Source: an uncultured Parabacteroides sp. (lineage in GTDB: Bacteria; Bacteroidota; Bacteroidia; Bacteroidales; Tannerellaceae). Taken from it: DNA of 64,000 nucleotides. Positions 17,113-26,285 of this stretch are shown in pieces. The notes beneath the pieces were generated by a model. The model was not told the origin of the DNA. It made no database searches and saw only the letters and a program-made list of their open reading frames with translations. A program made the translations under genes and the position numbers. The first letter of the stretch is position 1; each line of letters begins with the position of its first letter. Location: NCBI GenBank assembly GCA_937894065.1, contig CALCST010000034.1:1-64000 (forward strand), given 5' to 3'.

Positions 17113-18282
17113 ATGAATACCGGAAGAATAGAAGTTGTTGATGCTTTGCGTGGTGCAGCATTGTGTGCTATTGTTATTATACATTGCCTGGAACATAATA
17201 ATTTATATTACATACCTCAGGGAATGCCCGATTGGCTTAATATTTTAGATAAAGGTGTTTGGACTGCAACATGGTTTTTGTTGGCAGGCAAGGCGTTTTC
17301 TACATTCTCACTTCTTTTTGGATTTAGTTTTTTCATACAATTGGGAAATGCTGAGAGGCGAGGAGTTGATTTCCGCGCACGTTTTGCTTGGAGAATGTTG
17401 ATGCTTGTTCTATTTTCTCAACTACATTCCCTTTTCTATAACGGAGATATTTTATTGTTATATTCTATAATCGGTCTTTTGCTTGTTGCAATGTGCCGCT
17501 TCTCAACTAAAACGATAGCAATAGTTGCAACTGTTCTGATTATCCAGCCTGTAGAATGGTTGAGGTTGATATTGGCAGCTTTTGATATTCCTTTCTTCGA
17601 ATACGGACAGCATTGGATGGAATTTGCAGCAAAGGCTAAGCCTGTGATGGAGAATGGTAATTTCTTTGAGATTGTATGTTCAAACATAACTTACGGACAG
17701 TTGTATGGAAACCTGTGGCAGATAGAAAACGGACGTATATGCCAGATTGGTGGTTTGTTTCTCTATGGACTTGTTGCCGGACGCTTGGGTTTGTTCCTGC
17801 GTTCAGAACAGAGCATTTCTTACTGGAACAAACTGGTTCGTGTAGCAATATTATTATTTATCCCGTTATATTTTGTCAAAAATCTTTATCCATCATGGAT
17901 TGGAAACGATAAATCTATGAGCGTTCCTTTGGAAATTGCTCTACCATCAATTATGAATTTCCTGTTTATGGTTGTTCTCGTCGGTATTTTTACTCAAATC
18001 TGGTATAAGAAAGGTGATGGAACAAAGTTTATGAGGATTTTTATTCCTTATGGAAAGATGAGTCTGACAAATTATATTGTTCAGTCAATAATTGGAACAA
18101 CTATCTTCTATGGTTTCGGATTTGGTTTATATAAATATACAGGGGCAACAGCATGCTTGATAATAGCTATATTTATATTTATGTTCCAATTATATTATAG
18201 CAGGAAGTGGCTTGCTTCGCATAAGCAAGGTCCGCTTGAATATTTATGGAAGAAACTCACATATTTAGGTGCAGATAAATAA
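17113..18282 (+). CDS. DUF418/YeiB-like membrane protein
   Basis: A 389-residue multi-pass protein starting RIEVVDALRGAALCAIVIIH, the acyltransferase-3-like N-terminal signature of the heparan-alpha-glucosaminide acetyltransferase/YeiB group. There are about ten hydrophobic helices and a C-terminal DUF418-like domain with FIPYGKMSLTNYIVQS and GPLEYLWK. Substrate is unknown; a role in acyl modification of an envelope component is possible from the family fold only. The start is set at ATG 17113, since the upstream 27 in-frame residues overlap the dcuB promoter region and show no family match. It is divergent from dcuB. Confidence 0.85.
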   Translation: MNTGRIEVVDALRGAALCAIVIIHCLEHNNLYYIPQGMPDWLNILDKGVWTATWFLLAGKAFSTFSLLFGFSFFIQLGNAERRGVDFRARFAWRMLMLVLFSQLHSLFYNGDILLLYSIIGLLLVAMCRFSTKTIAIVATVLIIQPVEWLRLILAAFDIPFFEYGQHWMEFAAKAKPVMENGNFFEIVCSNITYGQLYGNLWQIENGRICQIGGLFLYGLVAGRLGLFLRSEQSISYWNKLVRVAILLFIPLYFVKNLYPSWIGNDKSMSVPLEIALPSIMNFLFMVVLVGIFTQIWYKKGDGTKFMRIFIPYGKMSLTNYIVQSIIGTTIFYGFGFGLYKYTGATACLIIAIFIFMFQLYYSRKWLASHKQGPLEYLWKKLTYLGADK

Positions 18283-18332
18283 CATTTATCTGTAACAGAT
18301 ATATTTGTAAACCTCATTATAAAAAAGTGTGT

Positions 18333-19775
18333 ATGAAAAAACTATGTAAAGAAAATGTGCAGACTACGGTTCGTCCGGAACGTGTGATTCAGTTTGGTGA
18401 AGGAAACTTTCTTCGTGCTTTTGTGGACTGGATTATTTCTTATATGAACGAAAAAACGGATTTCAATGGAAGTGTTGTTGTGGTCCAGCCAATTGAGCAT
18501 GGAATGATTGACAAACTTAATGCTCAGGATTGCCTTTATCATGTAAATCTTCAAGGCATTGAAAATGGCAAGGAAATAAATTCATATCGGCTGATAGATG
18601 TTATAAGCCGAGCATTGAATCCATATTCGGAATATAATGAATTCCTGAAATTGGCAGAGCAGCCTGAAATCCGCTTTGTTATATCAAATACTACTGAAGC
18701 CGGAATTGCTTTTGATCCTTCATGCCGTTTGGATGACGCTCCAGCTTCGTCTTATCCTGCAAAACTGCTCCAGTTGCTATGGTGGAGATATAATTTCTTT
18801 TCTGGAGATGAATCAAAAGGATTGATAATTCTGCCTTGCGAGCTTATATTTCTGAATGGAAGGAAATTGCGTGAAGTTATCCTGAAATATATTGATTTGT
18901 GGGAATTAGGCGATGATTTCCGTAGATGGTTTGAGAAATCTTGTATGGTTTGCTCAACATTGGTGGACAGAATCGTTCCGGGATTTCCACGCAAGGATAT
19001 CGACAATATAAAAGAATATTTGCAATATGACGACAATATGGCTGTGCAGGGCGAGCATTTCCATTTGTGGGTAATCGAAGCTCCTCAAGAAGTGGCAGAA
19101 GAATTTCCTGCAAATAAGGCTGGACTTAATGTGCTCTTCGTTCCATCGGAGGAACCTTATCATGAACGTAAGGTGACTCTGCTCAACGGTCCGCATACAG
19201 TGCTGGCTCCTGTTTCGTTCCTGTGTGGTGTTGATATTGTAAGGGATGCATGTAATCATCCGTTGATAGGCAAATTTATTCATAAAGTTATGTTTGAAGA
19301 ATTGATGCCTACATTGAATCTTCCGGAAAACGAGTTGCGAATTTTTGCCAGTCAGGTTCTCGAGAGATTCAACAATCCGTTTGTTGATCATCAGGTTACA
19401 TCCATAATGCTTAATTCTTTCTCAAAATACTCTACCCGTGATCTTCCCGGACTGAAAACGTATCTGCAAAGAAAAGGAAAATTGCCGGAATGTCTGATTA
19501 TTGGTCTGGCAGCAATTATTGTATATTATAATGGTTACACACGTAATGATGGTGTAACTGCTGTTCCGAATGATTCTCCAGAAGTTCTTTCTTTATTGGA
19601 AAAAGCATGGCAGGCAGACAACGCATCAGCAGTGGCAATGTCTGTTTTGGGTGCTGAAAGTATTTGGGGCGAGGATTTGAATACTATTCCGGGATTGACT
19701 GAGTCTCTTGTCGGATATATCGACAGAATTCAGAATGAAGGTATGGAGAAAGTATTGGCTGCAATGTTTGCATAA
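18333..19775 (+). CDS. uxaB: tagaturonate reductase (altronate oxidoreductase) UxaB
   Basis: NADH-dependent reduction of D-tagaturonate to D-altronate in galacturonate breakdown. The polyol dehydrogenase family N-terminal Rossmann start is VIQFGEGNFLRAFVDW; the C-terminal domain has KVTLLNGPHTVLAPV, a UxaB-like version of the catalytic-site segment KL.LLNg.H. Length 480 matches UxaB. The ATG at 18333 follows an in-frame GTG by two codons. The uxaA gene 340 bases downstream confirms the pathway and argues against fructuronate or mannitol dehydrogenase. Uronate isomerase uxaC is not in the window. Confidence 0.92.
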   Translation: MKKLCKENVQTTVRPERVIQFGEGNFLRAFVDWIISYMNEKTDFNGSVVVVQPIEHGMIDKLNAQDCLYHVNLQGIENGKEINSYRLIDVISRALNPYSEYNEFLKLAEQPEIRFVISNTTEAGIAFDPSCRLDDAPASSYPAKLLQLLWWRYNFFSGDESKGLIILPCELIFLNGRKLREVILKYIDLWELGDDFRRWFEKSCMVCSTLVDRIVPGFPRKDIDNIKEYLQYDDNMAVQGEHFHLWVIEAPQEVAEEFPANKAGLNVLFVPSEEPYHERKVTLLNGPHTVLAPVSFLCGVDIVRDACNHPLIGKFIHKVMFEELMPTLNLPENELRIFASQVLERFNNPFVDHQVTSIMLNSFSKYSTRDLPGLKTYLQRKGKLPECLIIGLAAIIVYYNGYTRNDGVTAVPNDSPEVLSLLEKAWQADNASAVAMSVLGAESIWGEDLNTIPGLTESLVGYIDRIQNEGMEKVLAAMFA

Positions 19776-19813
19776 AGATAAAGTTCTTGAAGTTTCGTTA
19801 TTTCAATTTATAC

Positions 19814-19971
19814 ATGAACATTTATTAGTATAGTATGATGGCAAATTTTTGCCGGTTGAAAAATTATTTTCATATATATGAAAAAACTTTTTCTTTTAGG
19901 TGGAAATAAATTTTCATATAGATGAAAAAAAATTTCCAACCGCAAAAAATGGGCTGAAAATGTAATGTTCA
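19814..19971. repeat. nested inverted-repeat element between uxaB and uxaA
   Basis: Two arms of about 39 bases (about 19846-19885 and 19912-19949) are inverted copies with roughly 85 percent identity; each has TTTTTGC(C)GGTTG then TTTCATATATATGAAAA-type sequence. An outer pair, ATGAACATT (19814-19822) and AATGTTCAT (19962-19970), encloses them. The remaining part of the 338-base gap up to 20113 shows no further structure that I can name. Confidence 0.7.
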
Positions 19972-20113
19972 TATTTAGAGATAGTTATGTTGTATGCTTG
20001 TAAATGTATTATTCTTTGCCATAATCAAAGTATATTGAAAACTGTTTTTACAGTTTCTCGACTTGGAAAAGATGAGGTAGCGAAACTTCAACAAATAGAT
20101 ATCAGATAATTAT

Positions 20114-21598
20114 ATGAAATACATACAAATCAATCCTTTGGATAATGTGGCAGTTGTACTTGAGAATCTTAATCCCGGAGATATACTTCAGGTGAATGGC
20201 CGTAGTGTTTGTGTTGCGGAAGAAATCCCTCGTGGACATAAAGTGGCACTGGCCGATTTGTCTGCCGGAAGTGAGGTGATAAAATATGGATTCAGCATAG
20301 GGAACATGACTGACGGAGTAAAAGAAGGTTGCCTTGTAAATGAACGTAATCTTCATACTTCTCTTTCCGGTTTGTCGGAATATGAGTATAAACCTTGTAT
20401 TGCTGAGGTTGAAAAAAATGAGTGTAATCGCACCTTCAATGGCTTCAGACGTTCAAATGGCAGTGTTGGAATACGCAATGAAATGTGGATTGTGCCGACA
20501 GTCGGCTGTGTGAACGGTGTTGCCGAACGTTTGGCGTCTGCAATGCGTGAGGAAACAAAGTGCGAAGGAATAGATGCAATAGTTGCATATACGCATAACT
20601 ATGGATGCTCACAATTGGGTGATGACCATGATAACACTCGCAATATATTACGAAACTTGGTTAAGCATCCGAATGCAGGAGCTGTGTTGGTTGTCGGACT
20701 TGGTTGTGAAAACAATCAGCCTTCGGTGTTCAAGGAAATTTTGGGAGATTATGATAGTTCCAGAATTCGTTTTCTTGTGTGCCAGGAAGAAGATGATGAA
20801 GAGCAGCGCGGAATTGAAATGCTCAGGGAAATGTATGCTACTATGCGTAAAGATGCAAGGACTTCGATTCCATTGTCAGAATTGCGGATTGGTCTTAAAT
20901 GCGGAGGTTCGGACGGATTCTCAGGCATAACTGCAAATCCTTTGCTAGGCAGGTTTTCGGATTATCTGGTTTCTTGTGGCGGAACAACTGTTCTTACCGA
21001 AGTGCCGGAGATGTTTGGTGCCGAAACAATATTGATGAATCGCTGTGTTTCCCGCGAAGTATTTGACAAGACAGTTGCTTTGATTAATAATTTCAAGTCA
21101 TATTTCATTGCCAATAAGCAACCGATATATGAAAATCCTTCTCCCGGAAACAAAGCTGGAGGCATTTCAACACTTGAGGAAAAATCATTGGGATGTACTC
21201 AGAAATCCGGCTCATCGGCAGTTTGCGATGTTTTGAAATATGGCGAAACGCTTTGTGAAAAAGGACTTAATTTGCTGTCGGCTCCCGGAAATGATTTGGT
21301 GGCAAGTACGGCATTGGCTGCTGCAGGATGTCATATAGTTCTGTTTACAACCGGTCGTGGAACACCTTTCGGAACATTTGTGCCGACAGTAAAAGTGTCC
21401 ACAAATTCTGATTTGTACAATAGGAAAAGGCAATGGATAGATTTCAATGCCGGTGTGTTGGTTGAGGGAGTTTCTATGGATGAGTTGTTAAATGATTTCA
21501 TTGATATGCTGGTGTCGGTGGCTTCAGGAGAGAAAGTCTTGAACGAAAAGAATGATTACAGAGGAATTGCCATATTTAAAACAGGTGTGACTTTGTAG
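20114..21598 (+). CDS. uxaA: altronate dehydratase UxaA
   Basis: Converts D-altronate to 2-keto-3-deoxygluconate, the step after UxaB. An N-terminal SAF domain (about 1-95) is followed by the two large UxaA/GarD domains. GFRRSNGSVGIRNEMWIVPTVGCVN, here at about 112-136, carries the family's metal-site start; further conserved parts are THNYGCSQLGDDH, LKCGGSDGFSGITANPLLG and TTGRGTPFGTFVPTVKVSTN. Length 494 is full. It has its own 338-base upstream gap holding a palindromic element, so it may or may not be co-transcribed with uxaB. Confidence 0.94.
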   Translation: MKYIQINPLDNVAVVLENLNPGDILQVNGRSVCVAEEIPRGHKVALADLSAGSEVIKYGFSIGNMTDGVKEGCLVNERNLHTSLSGLSEYEYKPCIAEVEKNECNRTFNGFRRSNGSVGIRNEMWIVPTVGCVNGVAERLASAMREETKCEGIDAIVAYTHNYGCSQLGDDHDNTRNILRNLVKHPNAGAVLVVGLGCENNQPSVFKEILGDYDSSRIRFLVCQEEDDEEQRGIEMLREMYATMRKDARTSIPLSELRIGLKCGGSDGFSGITANPLLGRFSDYLVSCGGTTVLTEVPEMFGAETILMNRCVSREVFDKTVALINNFKSYFIANKQPIYENPSPGNKAGGISTLEEKSLGCTQKSGSSAVCDVLKYGETLCEKGLNLLSAPGNDLVASTALAAAGCHIVLFTTGRGTPFGTFVPTVKVSTNSDLYNRKRQWIDFNAGVLVEGVSMDELLNDFIDMLVSVASGEKVLNEKNDYRGIAIFKTGVTL

Positions 21599-21651
21599 GG
21601 CTTTTGATTCGATGCGGCTCGGAAGAGTAAAGTCAAAAACAAGTTTTTTAT

Positions 21652-21682
21652 TTTGCTCTCCACTCACGTTTGATTATCTTTG
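21652..21682 (+). promoter_or_regulatory. promoter of the C69 peptidase gene
   Basis: TTTG at 21652-21655 and TATCTTTG at 21675-21682, 19 bases apart, a full Bacteroidetes consensus 31 bases before the start codon. Confidence 0.75.
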
Positions 21683-21713
21683 TCACAGAAAAAAATCTGT
21701 TTATACATAATAT

Positions 21714-23357
21714 ATGAAGAAATTTTGGATTATGATTGCAGCATGCTTGTCAGCTTTTTCTGCAAGTGATGCTGATGCGTGTACAGGTCTGCTCGTCGGA
21801 AAGAAAGCATCTACTGACGGTTCTGTGATGATTAGTTATGCGGCAGATTCGCATACTTTGTATGGTGAGTTATATAGATGGCCTGCTGCAACATGGCCTG
21901 AAGGTTCAATGCTTCAGATAAAAGAATGGGATACAGGCAAACCTCTGGGCGAGATTCCACAGGTGCGACAGACATATTCTGTTGTCGGAAACATGAATGA
22001 ACATCAGGTGGCAATTACAGAAAGTACATTTGGCGGACGTCCTGAACTGGTAAATCCTAAAGGTATAATGGATTACGGAAGTCTGATATATGTTGCACTT
22101 CAGCGTTCCAAAACTGCTCGTGAGGCAATAAAGGTTATGACAGACCTTGTTGCAGAATATGGCTACTACAGCAGTGGTGAGTCATTCTCAATTGCAGATA
22201 AGAATGAAGCCTGGATAATGGAAATGATAGGCAAGGGACCGGACAAGAAGGGTGCGGTTTGGGTTGCAATCCGTATTCCGGATGATTGTATTTCAGCTCA
22301 TGCCAACCAGTCACGCATTCAGCAAATCCCGTTTGACGACAAGGAAAACTGTATGTATTCTCCAGACGTTGTGTCATTGGCTCGCGAAAAAGGATATTTC
22401 AAGGGTGAAGATAAAGACTTCAGTTTTGCTAAGGCTTATTGCCCTTATGAATTTGGTGGATTGCGCGGATGTGAAGCTCGTGTATGGTCTTTCTTCCGTA
22501 AGTACGACAATTCAATGGATAAGTATGAGGACTTCATAAAAGGTGACCCAACAAAGGAACCAATGCCTTTATATATCAAACCTAACAGAAAACTTTCTGT
22601 TCAGGATGTTCAGGCTGGAATGCGCGACCATTATGAAGGTACAGACCTTGATATGACTAAAGATGCTGGTGCAGGTCCATATAAAGTTCCTTATCGTTGG
22701 CGTCCGATGACATTTGAAGTTGACGGACAGGAATACACAAACGAACGTGCCATTGCTACTCAGCAAACAGGTTTCGTAATTGTTCCTCAGATGCGTAACT
22801 GGTTGCCTGATGCAGTTGGCGGTATTCTTTGGTTTGGTGTTGATGATGCTGATATGGCAGTGTTCAACCCAATTTATTGTTCAACTACTGCTTCTCCTGA
22901 ATGCTACAGAGTTGGCAATGGCGACATGATGAATTTCTCATGGACATCAGCTTTCTGGATTCATAACTGGGTGGCAAATATGGCTTACAATAAATATAGC
23001 TTTATGATTGAAGATATCCGCAAAGTTCAGCAGGAACTTGAAAACGGATATCAGGAAATGATTCCGGCAATCGACAAAGCAGCTTCTGAATTGTATGCAA
23101 AAGATCCGGCTGAAGCTGTGAAATTCCTGACATGGTTCAGCACTACTACTGCTGATGATGCTACAGCACGCTGGAAAAAACTTGGAGAATATCTTCTTGT
23201 GAAATATATTGACGGAAACGTCAAGAAAGAGGAAAACGGTCAGTTCAAGCAAAACGGATATGGATTGTCTGCTTCTCCTGATTTCCCGGGATATGATGAA
23301 AACTATTATCGAAGCATTGTCAAGAGTGCAGGCGAGAGATTGAAAGTTAAGAAGTAA
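21714..23357 (+). CDS. C69 family dipeptidase, secreted
   Basis: Ntn-hydrolase peptidase of the PepD group that releases dipeptides or amino acids. A signal peptide (about 1-20) is followed at once by the nucleophile Cys23 (ADACTGLLVGKKAS); exposure of Cys by cleavage of the preceding residues activates the enzyme. The family's NEHQVAITESTFGGR and SIADKNEAWIMEM strands are present. Length 547 is usual for the Bacteroidales secreted form. The enzyme probably works in the periplasm on peptides. It has its own promoter and terminator, so it is monocistronic. Confidence 0.92.
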   Translation: MKKFWIMIAACLSAFSASDADACTGLLVGKKASTDGSVMISYAADSHTLYGELYRWPAATWPEGSMLQIKEWDTGKPLGEIPQVRQTYSVVGNMNEHQVAITESTFGGRPELVNPKGIMDYGSLIYVALQRSKTAREAIKVMTDLVAEYGYYSSGESFSIADKNEAWIMEMIGKGPDKKGAVWVAIRIPDDCISAHANQSRIQQIPFDDKENCMYSPDVVSLAREKGYFKGEDKDFSFAKAYCPYEFGGLRGCEARVWSFFRKYDNSMDKYEDFIKGDPTKEPMPLYIKPNRKLSVQDVQAGMRDHYEGTDLDMTKDAGAGPYKVPYRWRPMTFEVDGQEYTNERAIATQQTGFVIVPQMRNWLPDAVGGILWFGVDDADMAVFNPIYCSTTASPECYRVGNGDMMNFSWTSAFWIHNWVANMAYNKYSFMIEDIRKVQQELENGYQEMIPAIDKAASELYAKDPAEAVKFLTWFSTTTADDATARWKKLGEYLLVKYIDGNVKKEENGQFKQNGYGLSASPDFPGYDENYYRSIVKSAGERLKVKK

Positions 23358-23411
23358 GAAAAGGACTACACTGTAAAACGGTGTGCCGAATTGAATATTA
23401 TTAACTAAAGG

Positions 23412-23478
23412 AAACACCGAAATACGGAGAAATTTATTGTCCGATAAATCAAACTCCGGATTTCGGTGTTTTATTTTT
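23412..23478 (+). terminator. terminator after C69 peptidase
   Basis: AAACACCGAAAT then GGAG (23412-23429) pairs with CTCC then ATTTCGGTGTT (23454-23470), followed by TTTTATTTTTAT. Confidence 0.85.
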
Positions 23479-23505
23479 ATAAATTGACCGGTTTTATTTA
23501 TTGAG

Positions 23506-25221
23506 ATGTTGGAGAATTATTCTAAAAAGACATTATTGCTTTTGTGTCTTTTATGTATATGCTTTTTGTTTCCTTTTCTTGGAGAGGCTATGTTCCATAC
23601 TAAAGGCGAGCCACGAGAAGCTGTCGTAGCTCTATCAATGTTGGAGAGAGGAAACTGGATTCTTCCTGTAAATAATGGAGTGGATATTGCATATAAGCCA
23701 CCATTGTTTCATTGGATGATTGCTGCTGTGTCATTGTTGGTTGGAACTGTTACAGAATTTACGGCACGTTTTCCGTCTGCTTTATCGTTGACTGTGATGC
23801 TTCTTGCCGGTTATGTATTTTATGCTCGTCGCCGTGGTGAAGAATTGGCAGTAATTACCACATTATTGACACTGACAAATTTTGAAGTTCACCGTGCCGG
23901 GGTAAATTGCCGCGTAGATATGCTTTTGGCTGCATTTATGGTTCTGGCGCTTTATCAGTTATATTATTGGTATGAAAAGGATTTCAAAGGTTTCCCTTTA
24001 TTGGCTGTGTTATGTCTGAGTGGCGCTGCTCTGACGAAAGGTCCGGTAGGAATAGCATTGCCATGTCTTGTTGCTTTTGTTTTTGCTTTGATAAAAGGCT
24101 ATAAACTTTTTCCAATGATTGCCCGTTTCTTTTTGGTAGGGATTTCTTCCTGTATTTTGCCTATGCTTTGGTATGTGGCTGCATATCAGCAGGGCGGAGA
24201 GCGATTCTTGGATTTGGTGCTCGAGGAGAATGTCTTGAGATTTATGGGAAAAATGAGTTATTCTTCACACGAGAATCCAGCATATTATAATGTCATAACT
24301 CTTGTTGCAGGATTTATTCCATATACATTGTTAGTTGTTATGTCATTGTTTGTCTTGAAATACCAAGGATTTAAGGTTAGATTATCCGGACTTTGGAGTA
24401 ATATTCCCAATCGAATAAAAAGTATGGATGACGCGCGCTTGTATTCATTGCTTTGTGCCGTAATAATATTTGTATTTTATTGCATACCTAAAAGCAAACG
24501 CAGTGTATATCTTTTGCCAATGTATCCTTTTGTAGCATATTTCCTTGCTGAATATTTCATATATCTTCGTAATCGTCATAATTCAGTAGTGAAAGTGTTT
24601 GGATATACAGTGAGTGTTTTAGCATTTCTGTTAATAGGCGTATATGTTGTTTTGCAGTTTATTCCTGTTCCGGAATTTCTTTTGGGCGGACGCCATCCGG
24701 AAGAAACCAGAGCATATATTGAAGCTTTGCAGAACGAACCATTAGGAGCAATCTCAATATTGTTATTGCTTTTCCCAGTGTTTGCCGGTATTTATTTCGT
24801 AAGAAAAACTGTAAAGATGGGAAAAGTACAATTATTACCTATATTTACAGTAATAATTAGTATTTTTATGTCGCTCGACGGTTTTCTTCAGCCGACAGTT
24901 CTTAATGTTAAATCAGATAAGCCGATGGCAGAGAAGATTGCGTCAATAGTTCCAGAAGGCAATATATATTCATATCGTAGTGATTTTGTCCCGGGAAACA
25001 GGATGCATCCGTTTTCTGTGAACTTTTATGTTGGCGACCGTGTTATTCCTTTTGACGAGTTTATGCCTTCGTCCGGCTATCTTATAATGGGCGAACATGA
25101 ATTTGAGCCTTTTATGAATAAATATGGCTCAGACTATAAGCTCGAGGAAATATATAATTCAGAAAGAAGAAGCTGTGATGATCATTCTGTAATTAAGTTA
25201 TACAGATTTGAGAAAATATAA
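23506..25221 (+). CDS. GT39/ArnT-like membrane glycosyltransferase
   Basis: A 571-residue integral membrane glycosyltransferase of the PMT/ArnT fold, using a polyprenyl-phosphate sugar on the periplasmic side. The first periplasmic loop reads HTKGEPREAVVALSMLERG, matching the family's DE.R pattern but with Gly-Glu where Asp-Glu is common; KPPLFHW follows as usual. About 12 hydrophobic helices are followed by a C-terminal soluble portion. The next gene encodes a GT2 enzyme that would make the polyprenyl-phosphate sugar donor. Acceptor is unknown; lipid A or another envelope glycan is the natural guess. Confidence 0.85.
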   Translation: MLENYSKKTLLLLCLLCICFLFPFLGEAMFHTKGEPREAVVALSMLERGNWILPVNNGVDIAYKPPLFHWMIAAVSLLVGTVTEFTARFPSALSLTVMLLAGYVFYARRRGEELAVITTLLTLTNFEVHRAGVNCRVDMLLAAFMVLALYQLYYWYEKDFKGFPLLAVLCLSGAALTKGPVGIALPCLVAFVFALIKGYKLFPMIARFFLVGISSCILPMLWYVAAYQQGGERFLDLVLEENVLRFMGKMSYSSHENPAYYNVITLVAGFIPYTLLVVMSLFVLKYQGFKVRLSGLWSNIPNRIKSMDDARLYSLLCAVIIFVFYCIPKSKRSVYLLPMYPFVAYFLAEYFIYLRNRHNSVVKVFGYTVSVLAFLLIGVYVVLQFIPVPEFLLGGRHPEETRAYIEALQNEPLGAISILLLLFPVFAGIYFVRKTVKMGKVQLLPIFTVIISIFMSLDGFLQPTVLNVKSDKPMAEKIASIVPEGNIYSYRSDFVPGNRMHPFSVNFYVGDRVIPFDEFMPSSGYLIMGEHEFEPFMNKYGSDYKLEEIYNSERRSCDDHSVIKLYRFEKI

Positions 25222-25272
25222 TAACAGTTTTTAGAGCTAGAATAAATTAATTCGTACGACATTTGCTTGAAG

Positions 25273-26214
25273 ATGGAAAAATCTCAGTTATTGATAGTTG
25301 TTCCTTGCTATAATGAGGAAGAGGTGTTGCGCGAAACGACAACACGCTTGTCTGCATTATTGCATACAATGATAACAGAAGGCGAGATAGCCAGCGGAAG
25401 GATATTGTATGTTGATGATGGAAGCAAAGACAATACATGGAAATTAATAGAATCGTTTGCTGCCGGAGGACTTCCTGTAAGTGGACTGAAGTTAGCTCAT
25501 AATGTTGGTCACCAGCAGGCTTTATGGGCTGGTCTTGAATATGCTGCAGTTAATTCTGATGTTGCCGTGTCGATTGATGCAGATTTGCAGGATGATATTT
25601 TTGCTATACGTAAAATGGTGGAATATTACAATAACGGAATAGATATCGTTTACGGCATACGTAAAGAAAGAAAAACAGACACATATTTCAAGAAACACAC
25701 CGCGCAGATGTTTTATAAACTGATGAGTAGTCTGGGAGGAGAGATTGTGTACAATCATGCTGATTTCAGACTTATGAGCCGAAGGACGTTACAGGCTCTT
25801 ATAAGTTACCCGGAAAGGAATCTTTTCCTGCGTGGAATGGTCTGTACGCTTGGTTTTCCGTCAGCGAATGTATATTATGACCGTCAGAAACGCTTCGCGG
25901 GTGAATCAAAGTATCCTTTCAACAAAATGCTGAGTTTTGCAATAGATGGTATAACTTCGTTTTCTGTTCGCCCATTACGATATATTGTTATGCTAGGCAT
26001 AATTATGATATTGGTTTCTTTATGTGCAATAGTCTATGGAATATTCTCATATATACAAGGGGATACAAATCCGGGTTGGGCTTCTTTGATGGTTTCCATG
26101 TGGCTTATTGGTGGAGCTGTCATAACATCAATAGGAATAATTGGTGAATATGTCGGAAAAATATATAAAGAAGTCAAACAAAGACCTAGATATTTTATAG
26201 AGAAGCAGATATAG
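25273..26214 (+). CDS. polyprenyl-phosphate glycosyltransferase, DPM1/GtrB-like
   Basis: Family 2 glycosyltransferase of 313 residues that attaches a sugar to undecaprenyl phosphate. The N-terminal GT-A domain has VVPCYNEEEVL, VDDGSKDNT and the metal motif DADLQDD; RKERKTDTYFKK is the usual post-DxD segment. Two C-terminal helices (about 235-260 and 270-295) anchor it in the inner membrane, as in GtrB and ArnC. The ATG at 25273 follows an in-frame TTG at 25267. It lies 51 bases after the GT39 gene and forms a donor-maker/transferase pair with it. Confidence 0.9.
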   Translation: MEKSQLLIVVPCYNEEEVLRETTTRLSALLHTMITEGEIASGRILYVDDGSKDNTWKLIESFAAGGLPVSGLKLAHNVGHQQALWAGLEYAAVNSDVAVSIDADLQDDIFAIRKMVEYYNNGIDIVYGIRKERKTDTYFKKHTAQMFYKLMSSLGGEIVYNHADFRLMSRRTLQALISYPERNLFLRGMVCTLGFPSANVYYDRQKRFAGESKYPFNKMLSFAIDGITSFSVRPLRYIVMLGIIMILVSLCAIVYGIFSYIQGDTNPGWASLMVSMWLIGGAVITSIGIIGEYVGKIYKEVKQRPRYFIEKQI

Positions 26215-26239
26215 ATTTTATTATATCGTTGATTTATAT

Positions 26240-26247
26240 TAACTTTG
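26240..26247 (+). promoter_or_regulatory. -7 element before GH92 gene
   Basis: TAACTTTG matches TAnnTTTG, 38 bases before the start codon. The -33 side is only a T-rich stretch. Confidence 0.4.
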
Positions 26248-26285
26248 TGATTATAAAACAATAAGTCAAAATAAATTTTTAGACA

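Noticed and set aside
18333..19775. Mannitol or fructuronate dehydrogenase instead of UxaB
   Set aside because: Length, the LLNGPHT segment and the neighbouring altronate dehydratase favour tagaturonate reductase.
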